A stretch of 64,000 nucleotides of DNA from an uncultured Eubacterium sp. (GCA_910584245.1 CAJTZF010000007.1:1-64000), one strand, 5' to 3'. Shown: positions 45,159 through 53,268, counted from the stretch's first letter. Notes: generated by a model not told the origin, from the letters alone. Numbers and translations are program-made.

Positions 45159-47306
45159 ATGGGTATTCGAATGAGTGGACTTTCTTCGGGACTTGACACA
45201 GAGGCGATTGTAGGAGCCCTGATGTCAGCACAGAGCTTGAAGAAGACAAAAATAGAAAGATCGAAAACGAAACTTGAGTGGACGCAGACGAAATGGGCAG
45301 AGCTGAATACAAAGCTGAAAAACTTGTATACAAATTATGTATCCAAGATGCGTCTGGAATCTTCGTATAAGACAAAAAAGACGAGCGTGTCAGATCCGAA
45401 CAAGGCGAGCGTGACCGCTTCAAACAACGCGGTAAACGGAAGCTATAGGCTGGAGATTGAAAATATAGCTACGACACAGTATTTGAGTGGAGCAAAACTT
45501 AACGCCACCTCTCTTACTGACAAGCTCACAGATATAGATCCATCCCTTCTGAATAAGGAAATAACCGTTACGACGGGAGACAAGACGACGAAAATCGCCA
45601 TCACAGCAGGTATGACGATTGCAGATTTCACAAAATCCCTTCGCGACGCGGGACTGGATGCGAACTATGACACAGCTCAGAAGCGTTTCTTTATAAGCAG
45701 CAAGGAAAGCGGAGTAGACAATGCCTTTTCGATCACGTCATCGGGATTGTCAAGTGCCGAGGTTTCCGGGCGGCAGGCGCTTTATCAGGCAGTCGGATAT
45801 GACAATATGAGTGCGGAAAATAAGAAGATTGTAGACCAGGCGATGACAGCGCTCCAGACATCCGGCGTGGGAACCGATGAATACAATAAAGCAGTGGATT
45901 CCCTCGCGAAAGCGGCTTATGATACGAAAGAGGAGGCGGCAAACGCGGCGGCGAAGACGTATGTGAAGGCGAAGCTGTACAGTGAGAACTATGCGGCGAA
46001 TAAGACGGCGGCGGCAGATGAATTGAAATCGCAGTATTTCGATGACGCAGGGAATCTCAAGGCAGGATATACACAGGATGATTATGATAAGGCAGTGGAA
46101 GCCAAAGCTGCTGAGAAGACGGAAGCCTTTGTCAATGAGAAAATTGACTCAGATCCGGATGTGAAGCTACAGATACAGACAGCTGCATTTTCGGGAAAGA
46201 CAGTGGCAGATATACAGGGACTTAGCGCAGAAGCGCAGCAAAAATATTATGCGACGGGAGCAGACGGCGCGCTCGTGATTGAGGGATTTGATGGAACGTC
46301 GTCGTATTCACAGAGCAGTATCCAGAGCAGTATTACACCGGTAGCGACAGACTATGCGAACATCACAAACCGCAACGATGCCCTTGCAAGTTCTGCTCTC
46401 ACCTCCCTCGGTCTCGCTGACATAACAGTCGGAGCGGACGGAAAGGTGAATGTATCCGGGAAACCGAGCGGAATGGCCCTTGTCGAGGCATCTGACAGTT
46501 TGATTTATTTGAATGGTGCAGAGCTTACCTCTTCTTCTTCGACTGTTTCGGCAAATGGACTTGAAATAGAGCTGACCGGTCTTACAAAGAGCGATGAACC
46601 GATTACGTTTTCCGTATCCAATGACGTGGATAGCGTATACAATTCCGTGAAGTCATTCCTGAAAGAATACAATGACATCATGAAAGAGATGAATTCGCTC
46701 TATGGCGCGGAGTCTGCGAAGGGATATGAGCCGCTTACGAGCGAGCAGAAGAAGGAGATGTCAGATGATGACGTCAAGCTCTGGGAAGATAAAGTTAAGG
46801 GAGCCCTTCTCCGCAATGACTCTACACTTGGTGGAATTATATCGAGTATGCGGGCTGCGATGATGAGCCAGGTGACATATGAGGGAAAAACATATTCCCT
46901 TTCTAGTTTTGGCATTATGACCTCGACCGATTACACCGAGGGCGGTCTGTTCCATATATACGGAGATGCGGAAGATTCCGTATATGCGGATAAGGAAGAC
47001 AAATTAAAGAAAGCGCTTGCGGAAGATCCGGATGCCGTCATGAATGTAATGTCCGGTATTTTTGAAAATCTTCGTAAGACGATGAGCCAGAAGATGGCAG
47101 GTACGAAGACGAGCAGCGCGATGACATTCTACAATGACATCACGATGAAAAAACAGATCGAAACGTATAAAAAAGATATATCTGCCTGGGAAGACAAACT
47201 CGCTGAGATGGAGGATGCTTATTACAAAAAATTCACAGCGATGGAAGTAGCGCTTGCGAAGCTGCAGTCACAGCAGAATTCCCTGGCCGGACTGTTTGGC
47301 AATTAA
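45159..47306 (+). CDS. fliD: Flagellar filament cap protein FliD
   Basis: The 715-residue HAP2 forms the filament cap that folds flagellin into place. The N-terminal FliD domain has MSGLSSGLDTEAIVGALMSA and the C-terminal domain has VKSFLKEYNDIMKEMNSLYG and AWEDKLAEMEDAYYKKFTAME. An Ala/Lys/Glu-rich insertion (about 225-370) makes it longer than many homologues. AGGAACAGAT precedes the ATG. Confidence 0.93.
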   Translation: MGIRMSGLSSGLDTEAIVGALMSAQSLKKTKIERSKTKLEWTQTKWAELNTKLKNLYTNYVSKMRLESSYKTKKTSVSDPNKASVTASNNAVNGSYRLEIENIATTQYLSGAKLNATSLTDKLTDIDPSLLNKEITVTTGDKTTKIAITAGMTIADFTKSLRDAGLDANYDTAQKRFFISSKESGVDNAFSITSSGLSSAEVSGRQALYQAVGYDNMSAENKKIVDQAMTALQTSGVGTDEYNKAVDSLAKAAYDTKEEAANAAAKTYVKAKLYSENYAANKTAAADELKSQYFDDAGNLKAGYTQDDYDKAVEAKAAEKTEAFVNEKIDSDPDVKLQIQTAAFSGKTVADIQGLSAEAQQKYYATGADGALVIEGFDGTSSYSQSSIQSSITPVATDYANITNRNDALASSALTSLGLADITVGADGKVNVSGKPSGMALVEASDSLIYLNGAELTSSSSTVSANGLEIELTGLTKSDEPITFSVSNDVDSVYNSVKSFLKEYNDIMKEMNSLYGAESAKGYEPLTSEQKKEMSDDDVKLWEDKVKGALLRNDSTLGGIISSMRAAMMSQVTYEGKTYSLSSFGIMTSTDYTEGGLFHIYGDAEDSVYADKEDKLKKALAEDPDAVMNVMSGIFENLRKTMSQKMAGTKTSSAMTFYNDITMKKQIETYKKDISAWEDKLAEMEDAYYKKFTAMEVALAKLQSQQNSLAGLFGN

Positions 47307-47330
47307 TAAAAAATACAACATAATGGAAGA

Positions 47331-47362
47331 CATGGAGGGCAAGAATGATCTTGCTCTTCATG
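47331..47362 (+). promoter_or_regulatory. Intercistronic hairpin between fliD and fliS
   Basis: CATGGAGGGCAAGA (47331-47344) pairs with TCTTGCTCTTCATG (47349-47362) over 14 positions, including two G-U, with the loop ATGA. No T-run follows, so a terminator is unlikely. RNA processing, stability or attenuation are alternatives. Confidence 0.6.
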
Positions 47363-47390
47363 TGGTATAAATGTAGAAAAGGAGATTCGT

Positions 47391-47771
47391 ATGGACACAA
47401 ATGTTATTAATGCCTATCAGAGAAATGCGATTTTGACGGCGACTCCGCCGGAGCTTACCTTGATGTTGTATGAGGGGGCTATTAAATTTTGCAATATTGG
47501 TATTCTCGCGATCGAAAAAAATGATTATGAAAAGGCAAATACGAATATCAAGAAAGCGCAGGCGATCATTACCGAACTCCGGGTAACGCTGGACCGCAAA
47601 TATCCGGTCTGGGAGGATTTTGAGCGTGTATACGATTATATTTACCGCAGGCTGGTGGAGGGGAATATCCACAAGGATATTGAAATTATCGAGGATGCGT
47701 TGAAGTACATCCGGGAGATGCGTGATACCTGGAAAGAAGTCATGCGCCAGAACAAAGTGGCGCCAAAATAA
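47391..47771 (+). CDS. fliS: Flagellin chaperone FliS
   Basis: This 126-residue FliS has YQRNAILTATPPELTLMLYEGAIKFC and the four-helix bundle that binds the flagellin C-terminus before export. Length is usual. GGAGATTC precedes the ATG. The neighbour downstream, 12 bases away, is a FliT/FlgN-like gene. Confidence 0.93.
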   Translation: MDTNVINAYQRNAILTATPPELTLMLYEGAIKFCNIGILAIEKNDYEKANTNIKKAQAIITELRVTLDRKYPVWEDFERVYDYIYRRLVEGNIHKDIEIIEDALKYIREMRDTWKEVMRQNKVAPK

Positions 47772-47783
47772 CCAGACGGTTAG

Positions 47784-48293
47784 ATGGGATGTGAAGCAAT
47801 GGGAAATGAAAACGAGAACAGCGTCTATGTCCATATGATGGTAGATTCCCTCAAGCGGAAAAAGCAAATTTTAATGACTTTGCTTTCGCTGACGCGGGAA
47901 CAGGAGCAGCTTCTCAAGGACGATGAGCTGGATGCAGACAGATTCAGCGCAATTATCGAGGAAAAGGGCGGACAGATTGATGCCCTGAATAAAATTGATG
48001 AGGGGTTTGATACACTGTTTCAGTATGTGAAGAGAGAAATTCATGCAAACCGCATGGTATATCAGAGCCAGATCCAGGCGATGCAGAAGCTGATCGGTGA
48101 GGTGTCGGAGCTGGGTATCCAGATCGAGGCGCTGGAACATCAGAACAGCGGCCATTTCAAAGTTTATTTGGCGAACCAGAGAAAAAATATCCGGGAGTTT
48201 CATCTGAATAACAAATCTACATCAAGCTATGTCCAAAATATGGCAAATGCTTATAACCCGGATCAATCTGTCTTTTTTAACCAGACAAAATAA
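47784..48293 (+). CDS. FliT/FlgN-like flagellar export chaperone
   Basis: This 169-residue helical protein (LKRKKQILMTLLSLTREQEQ, KLIGEVSELGIQIEALEHQN) has a Ser/Asn-rich tail (SYVQNMANAYNPDQSVF) like the tail of the FlgN gene at 38017. The position after fliS suggests a FliT-type chaperone for FliD. Sequence alone does not separate FliT from FlgN. ATG 47799 is an alternative start. Confidence 0.7.
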   Translation: MGCEAMGNENENSVYVHMMVDSLKRKKQILMTLLSLTREQEQLLKDDELDADRFSAIIEEKGGQIDALNKIDEGFDTLFQYVKREIHANRMVYQSQIQAMQKLIGEVSELGIQIEALEHQNSGHFKVYLANQRKNIREFHLNNKSTSSYVQNMANAYNPDQSVFFNQTK

Positions 48294-48308
48294 ATTTGTT
48301 TTTGGGGT

Positions 48309-48334
48309 TAAGTTTCTATTCTTAGCTCCGATAT
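48309..48334 (+). promoter_or_regulatory. Sigma-28 promoter of the first flagellin gene
   Basis: TAAG (48309-48312), 14 bases, then TCCGATAT (48327-48334). It gives a leader of about 140 bases before the first flagellin start. Confidence 0.7.
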
Positions 48335-48359
48335 ATATAATGTCAACGAGATAATAACT

Positions 48360-48413
48360 AAAGGAACAGGTAAGACCTGTTACTGGGCCCGTGACGGAGC
48401 TTGCTGTTCCTTT
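48360..48413 (+). ncRNA. Structured leader upstream of the first flagellin gene
   Basis: AAAGGAACAG (48360-48369) is a perfect complement of CTGTTCCTTT (48404-48413). Inside, GTTAC/GTGAC (48379-48395) can form a second stem, and AACAGG/CCTGTT (48365-48381) a competing one. The mutually exclusive pairings suggest a regulatory fold. I do not recognise a known riboswitch class. The second flagellin gene lacks this segment. Confidence 0.5.
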
Positions 48414-48444
48414 GGATATTATATATAAATTAAAAAAATAACAT

Positions 48445-48478
48445 CGGCAGGGAAGCCGGTATAAATTTCAAGGAGGAA
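48445..48478 (+). promoter_or_regulatory. Candidate CsrA sites in flagellin leader 1
   Basis: CGGC-AGGGAA-GCCG (48445-48458) is a hairpin with GGA in its loop, and AAGGAGGA (48470-48477) is the ribosome site, seven bases before the ATG. This two-site layout is how CsrA represses hag in Bacillus. Confidence 0.6.
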
Positions 48479-48484
48479 TGGATT

Positions 48485-49300
48485 ATGATCGTACAACATA
48501 ATATTACATCAATGAATGCCAACAGACAGTTGGGTATTGTAGGCGGAAACCTTCAGAAAGCTACAGAGAAGCTTTCCAGTGGTTACAGAGTAAACCGTGC
48601 ATCTGACGATGCAGCTGGTCTTGCTATTTCCGAAAAAATGAGAGCACAGGTTCGCGGCTTGAACAGAGCTTCTGACAACGCTCAGGATGGTATCTCCCTT
48701 ATTCAGACAGCTGAAGGTGCTATGGATCAGCAGCACGCAATTCTTCAGAGAACACGTGAGCTGGTAGTTCAGGCATCCAACACTGGTGTACTGGATGGAA
48801 CGAAGGAAAACGACTTCACAAAAATCCAGGATGAGATCGACGAGCTGAAGACAGAGTTCGAGAGAATCAATAGCGATACAGAGTTCAACAAGAAGAAACT
48901 GTTAGACGGCAGCTACAGCAACCAGTATCTCCAGCTTGGAGCTAACTGCGGACAGGGTGTTTCTGTTACGATTTCTAAGACAGACTGGAAGGCAATTGAT
49001 GTTAAGACTGCAACAAGTTCTACGAACTCCACAAAACTTGATGTTGTTGACCAGATGTTGTCAACGGTTTCTACAATGAGATCTAAACTTGGTGCGATCC
49101 AGAACCGTCTGGAGTACACAATCAAAGTGGATGATAACACCGCTGAGAACCTGCAGGCTGCTGAATCACGTATCCGTGATACAGATATGGCAGATGAGAT
49201 GACCAGATTCTCCAAGGAGAGCATTCTTCAGCAGGCAGCTACTTCTATGCTTGCTCAGGCAAATCAGGCAAACCAGGGAGTGCTTTCACTTTTACAGTAA
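48485..49300 (+). CDS. fliC: Flagellin, first copy
   Basis: This 271-residue flagellin has only D0-D1 domains. The N-terminal half (MIVQHNITSMNANRQLGIVG, SSGYRVNRASDDAAGLAISE) and C-terminal half (RIRDTDMADEM, ILQQAATSMLAQANQ) are joined by a short middle without a D2/D3 insert. The TLR5-contact motif LQRTREL (87-93) is present. A single Cys155 occurs in GANCGQ, rare for a flagellin. Codon use is strongly biased, as for an abundant protein. It is behind a sigma-28 promoter. Confidence 0.97.
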   Translation: MIVQHNITSMNANRQLGIVGGNLQKATEKLSSGYRVNRASDDAAGLAISEKMRAQVRGLNRASDNAQDGISLIQTAEGAMDQQHAILQRTRELVVQASNTGVLDGTKENDFTKIQDEIDELKTEFERINSDTEFNKKKLLDGSYSNQYLQLGANCGQGVSVTISKTDWKAIDVKTATSSTNSTKLDVVDQMLSTVSTMRSKLGAIQNRLEYTIKVDDNTAENLQAAESRIRDTDMADEMTRFSKESILQQAATSMLAQANQANQGVLSLLQ

Positions 49301-49357
49301 TGATAGCATATAATTTGCAGACATTACTGTGTTTATCAATATTAAATAAAATAACAT

Positions 49358-49390
49358 CGGCAGGGAAGCCGGTATAAATTTCAAGGAGGA
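49358..49390 (+). promoter_or_regulatory. Candidate CsrA sites in flagellin leader 2
   Basis: The same CGGC-AGGGAA-GCCG hairpin (49358-49371) and AAGGAGGA ribosome site (49383-49390) occur ahead of the second flagellin start. Confidence 0.6.
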
Positions 49391-49397
49391 ATGAATT

Positions 49398-50213
49398 ATG
49401 ATCGTACAGCATAATATTACATCAATGAATGCCAACAGACAGTTGGGTATTGTAGGCGGAAACCTTCAGAAAGCTACAGAGAAGCTTTCCAGTGGTTACA
49501 GAGTAAACCGTGCATCTGACGATGCAGCTGGTCTTGCTATTTCCGAAAAAATGAGAGCACAGGTTCGCGGCTTGAACAGAGCTTCTGACAACGCTCAGGA
49601 TGGTATCTCCCTTATTCAGACAGCTGAAGGTGCTATGGATCAGCAGCACGCAATTCTTCAGAGAACACGTGAGCTGGTAGTTCAGGCATCCAACACTGGT
49701 GTACTGGATGGAACGAAGGAAAACGACTTCACAAAAATCCAGGATGAGATCGACGAGCTGAAGACAGAGTTCGAGAGAATCAATAGCGATACAGAGTTCA
49801 ACAAGAAGAAACTGTTAGACGGCAGCTACAGCAACCAGTATCTCCAGCTTGGAGCTAACTGCGGACAGGGTGTTTCTGTTACGATTTCTAAGACAGACTG
49901 GAAGGCAATTGATGTTAAGACTGCAACAAGTTCTACGAACTCCACAAAACTTGATGTTGTTGACCAGATGTTGTCAACGGTTTCTACAATGAGATCTAAA
50001 CTTGGTGCGATCCAGAACCGTCTGGAGTACACAATCAAAGTGGATGATAACACCGCTGAGAACCTGCAGGCTGCTGAATCACGTATCCGTGATACAGATA
50101 TGGCAGATGAGATGACCAGATTCTCCAAGGAGAGCATTCTTCAGCAGGCAGCTACTTCTATGCTTGCTCAGGCAAATCAGGCAAATCAGGGAGTGCTTTC
50201 ACTTTTACAGTAA
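49398..50213 (+). CDS. fliC: Flagellin, second copy (identical protein)
   Basis: The 271-residue protein is identical to the first copy, including Cys155. The genes differ only at silent positions (Gln4 CAG versus CAA, and one Asn codon near the end). The absence of a visible promoter in the 97-base gap suggests read-through from the first gene. A tandem pair raises dosage and allows gene conversion. Collapse or duplication in assembly should be excluded, but the unique flanks argue for a true repeat. Confidence 0.95.
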   Translation: MIVQHNITSMNANRQLGIVGGNLQKATEKLSSGYRVNRASDDAAGLAISEKMRAQVRGLNRASDNAQDGISLIQTAEGAMDQQHAILQRTRELVVQASNTGVLDGTKENDFTKIQDEIDELKTEFERINSDTEFNKKKLLDGSYSNQYLQLGANCGQGVSVTISKTDWKAIDVKTATSSTNSTKLDVVDQMLSTVSTMRSKLGAIQNRLEYTIKVDDNTAENLQAAESRIRDTDMADEMTRFSKESILQQAATSMLAQANQANQGVLSLLQ

Positions 50214-50240
50214 TCATGATACGTAAAGTATAAGTATATC

Positions 50241-50271
50241 TTGACGATTGTGTTTGGTAACTGGTTATAAT
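50241..50271 (+). promoter_or_regulatory. Possible SigA promoter upstream of the glycosyltransferase genes
   Basis: TTGACG (50241-50246) and TATAAT (50266-50271) are 19 bases apart, wider than ideal. They lie ahead of the hairpin at 50285. Confidence 0.4.
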
Positions 50272-50284
50272 ATGTGTGAGATGA

Positions 50285-50338
50285 GAGTGTCCCCGGTTTA
50301 AGTATGATACTTAGCGGGGGCACTTTTTTGATGAAAGG
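50285..50338 (+). terminator. Terminator/attenuator between flagellin and glycosyltransferase genes
   Basis: AGTGTCCCCG (50285-50294) pairs with CGGGGGCACT, with an inner AAGTAT/ATACTT stem, followed by TTTTTT. It ends flagellin transcription. If the promoter at 50241 is real, it would also attenuate the glycosylation genes. Confidence 0.75.
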
Positions 50339-50349
50339 GGTTTGTCGCG

Positions 50350-51543
50350 GTGAAGCTGCTTTTGTATGAGTGGAATGCATATATGCAGAGTGATTTGGAA
50401 CTCGTGTTAAAAAAGATGAAAATTGAATTTGAAACATTTTCTTGTGAGCTGGGGAATGAGCCGGGAAGAACGGACGAGTATTTTATAAGGAATTTCGGCA
50501 AGGTATTGCGTGAAGGGGATTTCGATGCGGTTATGTCGATGAATTTCTGGAAGTCCGTAGCGATCGCGTGTGATACGGCACACGTACCATATATAGCCTG
50601 GGTCTACGACTGTCCGATGTCTACTAGGGTGTCGGATGCGATGCATTTTCCGACAAATCATATCTTTCTATTTGACCGTGCACAATATGATGAATATATT
50701 GAGCAGGGAATTGATACGGTTTACCATATACCTTTGGCGGTAAATGTGGACAGGCTGGACCAGCTCCGGCTGACAGCAGAGGAGAAGCAGACATTTACGG
50801 CGGATATCTCCTTTGTGGGGGCGATGTATGGCTCGGACTATATTCACCTTCAAAGTGCTTTGAGCGATTATGAGAGAGGATATCTGGAAAGTCTTATAGA
50901 GACACAGTACCGGATTTATGGGGACTATTTTATTGGAGATCTGCTTGAAGAAGAGTTTTTGGAAAACATGAAGAAAAGATTAGAGAGTGCAGACATTATT
51001 AAAGAAGTGGGACGCGAGCAGTTTCGCCGGTGGATTATGCTAAATGTATCGCGTGAGATAACGAGGAGAGAGAGATTTTTAATTATATCAACGCTTTCAA
51101 GAAGACATCCGTTTAAATTGTATTCCCAGAAGCAAGAGGGACTGCTTCCCAAGGTGGATTACTGCGGGACGGTGAGCAGCCATTATGGGATGCCGAAAGT
51201 GTTTAAGGCGAGCAAGATTAATTTGAATATAACTTATAAGCAGATTACGGTGGGTATGCCATTGCGTATTTTAGATATTTTGGGGGCGGGTGGATTTTTG
51301 CTTACGAACTACCAGGAAGAGATTGCAGAGCATTTTCAGTCCGGCGTCGATTGTGTGATTTATGAGAGTGTGGAGGATGCCATTCAGAAGGCGGAGTATT
51401 ATCTTAAGCATGAAGAGGAACGGAAAGAAATTGCGAAAAATGGACATGAGGCTGTTAAAAAGTTTTCTTATGAGAAGCAGTTGGAGCAAATATTCCATAT
51501 CGTCTTTGGCGGTCAGAACCGCCAGTCAAGTTCTTCTAAATAG
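50350..51543 (+). CDS. CgeB-like glycosyltransferase (DUF3880 + Glyco_trans_1_2), first copy
   Basis: This 397-residue protein has a DUF3880-like N-terminal half (FDAVMSMNFWKSVAIACDTAHV, PYIAWVYDCPM) and a GT-B C-terminal half (KVFKASKINLNITYKQITVG, ILDILGAGGFLLTNYQEEIAEHF), the CgeB/spore-maturation type. Such enzymes are found in flagellin and surface glycan loci. GTG 50350 follows GAAAGGGG. A paralogue lies at 52150. The acceptor may be flagellin, given the position. Confidence 0.8.
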   Translation: MKLLLYEWNAYMQSDLELVLKKMKIEFETFSCELGNEPGRTDEYFIRNFGKVLREGDFDAVMSMNFWKSVAIACDTAHVPYIAWVYDCPMSTRVSDAMHFPTNHIFLFDRAQYDEYIEQGIDTVYHIPLAVNVDRLDQLRLTAEEKQTFTADISFVGAMYGSDYIHLQSALSDYERGYLESLIETQYRIYGDYFIGDLLEEEFLENMKKRLESADIIKEVGREQFRRWIMLNVSREITRRERFLIISTLSRRHPFKLYSQKQEGLLPKVDYCGTVSSHYGMPKVFKASKINLNITYKQITVGMPLRILDILGAGGFLLTNYQEEIAEHFQSGVDCVIYESVEDAIQKAEYYLKHEEERKEIAKNGHEAVKKFSYEKQLEQIFHIVFGGQNRQSSSSK

Positions 51544-51974
51544 ACGGGAAGAAAATCTTCGATGGAAGAGGTTCCGAATACATTGCGTATATGGGGATGG
51601 TGGTTCTTGACGTATTCCGCATTTTCAACGGAATCAAAAAGGAAAGACATTGTGAAATTCATACGCATATTGAACAGGTAGGAAAAGATATCCGGCGATA
51701 GATTGATGTAATTAACGATATTTGTCATTAAATGGTTAAGGGCGGGGGTCGTATCGGTATTTAGTAAGTTATAACCCGCCATATTGATCGAGAGGATCAG
51801 TTGGCATGTTTCGGGATTGGTACTGAGCAGGAATTGTTCTGTCTCGGCCTCTGTGCGGATAGGGAGCAGCTCCGTTCCGTAATTATTTTTTTTCAATACG
51901 GACGACAAAGTAGCTGCCAGTTGTTTCTGTTCATCGTTAATGAGTGGATTGTATAGAATTGATATTTGTTTCAT
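51513..51974 (-). CDS. Uncharacterised protein, 153 residues, overlapping tail-to-tail
   Basis: The ATG at 51974 has a sharp AGGAGG six bases upstream, so this is a real gene. It overlaps the end of the CgeB-like gene by 31 bases on the other strand. The sequence (LILSINMAGYNLLN, NIVNYINLSPDIFSYL, SFLFDSVENAEYV) recalls the N-terminal acceptor half of CgeB-type glycosyltransferases, with no sugar-nucleotide half. I infer a stand-alone DUF3880-like domain; the function is unknown. Confidence 0.55.
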   Translation of the reverse strand: MKQISILYNPLINDEQKQLAATLSSVLKKNNYGTELLPIRTEAETEQFLLSTNPETCQLILSINMAGYNLLNTDTTPALNHLMTNIVNYINLSPDIFSYLFNMRMNFTMSFLFDSVENAEYVKNHHPHIRNVFGTSSIEDFLPVYLEELDWRF

Positions 51975-52023
51975 GGTGAGCCTCCTGTTGTTTTATGTAT
52001 TTATTATAGGATGTATCAACAGC

Positions 52024-52102
52024 AAAGTCATGCTTATACATGCAAGCATGGGTCGCATGACTTTATATAATCTAGTGATACCACGAATTTGACCCTGGTA
52101 TC
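52024..52102. repeat. Two inverted repeats between divergent genes
   Basis: AAAGTCATGC (52024-52033) is complementary to GCATGACTTT (52055-52064), with a smaller TGCTT/AAGCA pair inside. GATACCA (52077-52083) is complementary to TGGTATC (52096-52102). They fill the gap between 51974 and 52150 and could be operators or transcript ends. Confidence 0.5.
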
Positions 52103-52149
52103 ATTATAGCAGATGTTTGGGAAAAAGAAAAGAAGAGATGGAGGGAAAA

Positions 52150-53268
52150 ATGAAGGCATTAGCATGTGTTGGTATGGGAAGACCGGAAAATAGCGTGATC
52201 GAAGGTTTTCGTTCTGCAGGTCTTGAGATGGATGAAATCTGGGTAGCAGACCTCTCGGAAAATCAATTGGGCGGCGGGGATTATCTTTTTGTACTCACTG
52301 TAAATTTTTCCCCAGAGGTATCAAATGTGTGCCAGAAGGCGCTGATACCGTATCTTTCTTATATTACTAGCTGGCCGGAGCGGAATGTGTACCATCCGGC
52401 GATCGGGAACCCTTGTAATTTTGTGTTTTGTTTTGACGGCGCGGTATGCCAGAAACTGCGCGCGGTTATTCCGGATCGCATCTATCATTTGCCGTTGGGG
52501 GCAGATCTGTCTGTACAACCCGTAGATGCGGACAGTATGGACGTATCCTTTGTGGGCTCACTGTATAAGGAAGGCAGTGATGCGTTTGACCAGGCGGTGA
52601 AATTGTCACAATATTCACAGGGGTATATAGAGGCATTGCTAAAAGTTCAAGTTCGTATTTACGGGTACAATTTGCTGGAAGCGGCGCTAAATAAAAATCT
52701 GGTGAAGGAATTGCAGTCGTGTCTGCCATACGAGGCTCTTCCCGGTGAAACGGAGGAGATGAGAAAGGAGGTATTGGCGGCTACTTATTTGTCAGATAAG
52801 GTGACTGCGATGGAGAGATATCAGCTTTTGAGGGCGGTGTCAGGTCGCTTTGAGACACAGCTCTATACGGGGGATGCCGTTGACGGCTTGCCGCAGATCC
52901 ATGTGCGCGGGCAGGTGGAGACGGACGAGGAGAGAGCAGGTATTTACCGGAACAGCCGGATTAATCTGCATTTTACACCCCGGTCGGTACAGACGGGCAT
53001 TCCGCAGCAGGTTTTTGATATAATGGAAGCGGGTGGATTTGTCCTTACGAATTTCCAAATGGATATACCAGATTATTTTGTGATTGGTGAGCAGCTGGAA
53101 ACCTTTACGAGTGAAAACGAGCTTTTGGAAAAAATTCAGTATTATTTAGAGCACGAAGAGGAGAGGGCCAGGATTGCCTTGGCGGGACAGCAGGCTGTGA
53201 GGGAGTACCATTCATATAAACAGCGGGCGGTCACAATTTTTAATACGGTGTTTTCGGATGTTGAATAA
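52150..53268 (+). CDS. CgeB-like glycosyltransferase, second copy
   Basis: ATG 52150 follows GGAGGG (372 residues). It has the same plan as the first copy: an N-terminal half (YLFVLTVNFSPEVSNVCQKA) and a GT-B end (IYRNSRINLHFTPRSVQTGI, FDIMEAGGFVLTNFQ, ENELLEKIQYYLEHEEERARI). The sequence is well diverged from 50350, so it should use a different sugar or linkage. It starts the run of genes that continues to the window end. Confidence 0.78.
   Translation: MKALACVGMGRPENSVIEGFRSAGLEMDEIWVADLSENQLGGGDYLFVLTVNFSPEVSNVCQKALIPYLSYITSWPERNVYHPAIGNPCNFVFCFDGAVCQKLRAVIPDRIYHLPLGADLSVQPVDADSMDVSFVGSLYKEGSDAFDQAVKLSQYSQGYIEALLKVQVRIYGYNLLEAALNKNLVKELQSCLPYEALPGETEEMRKEVLAATYLSDKVTAMERYQLLRAVSGRFETQLYTGDAVDGLPQIHVRGQVETDEERAGIYRNSRINLHFTPRSVQTGIPQQVFDIMEAGGFVLTNFQMDIPDYFVIGEQLETFTSENELLEKIQYYLEHEEERARIALAGQQAVREYHSYKQRAVTIFNTVFSDVE

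Larger units (their letters stand above)
48438..49300 (+). repeat. Direct repeat, flagellin unit 1
   Basis: An 863-base unit (43-base leader plus gene) recurs at 49351-50213 with only three differences seen by eye: one base in the spacer before the ATG and two silent codon changes. Confidence 0.9.
49351..50213 (+). repeat. Direct repeat, flagellin unit 2
   Basis: This is the second 863-base copy (see 48438). It is separated from the first by 50 unique bases, in which I see no clear sigma-28 promoter. Confidence 0.9.

Noticed and set aside
48485..50213. Flagellin repeat as an assembly artefact
   Set aside because: The flanks and intervening 50 bases are unique and silent differences exist, so a true tandem is more likely, though long reads should confirm it.
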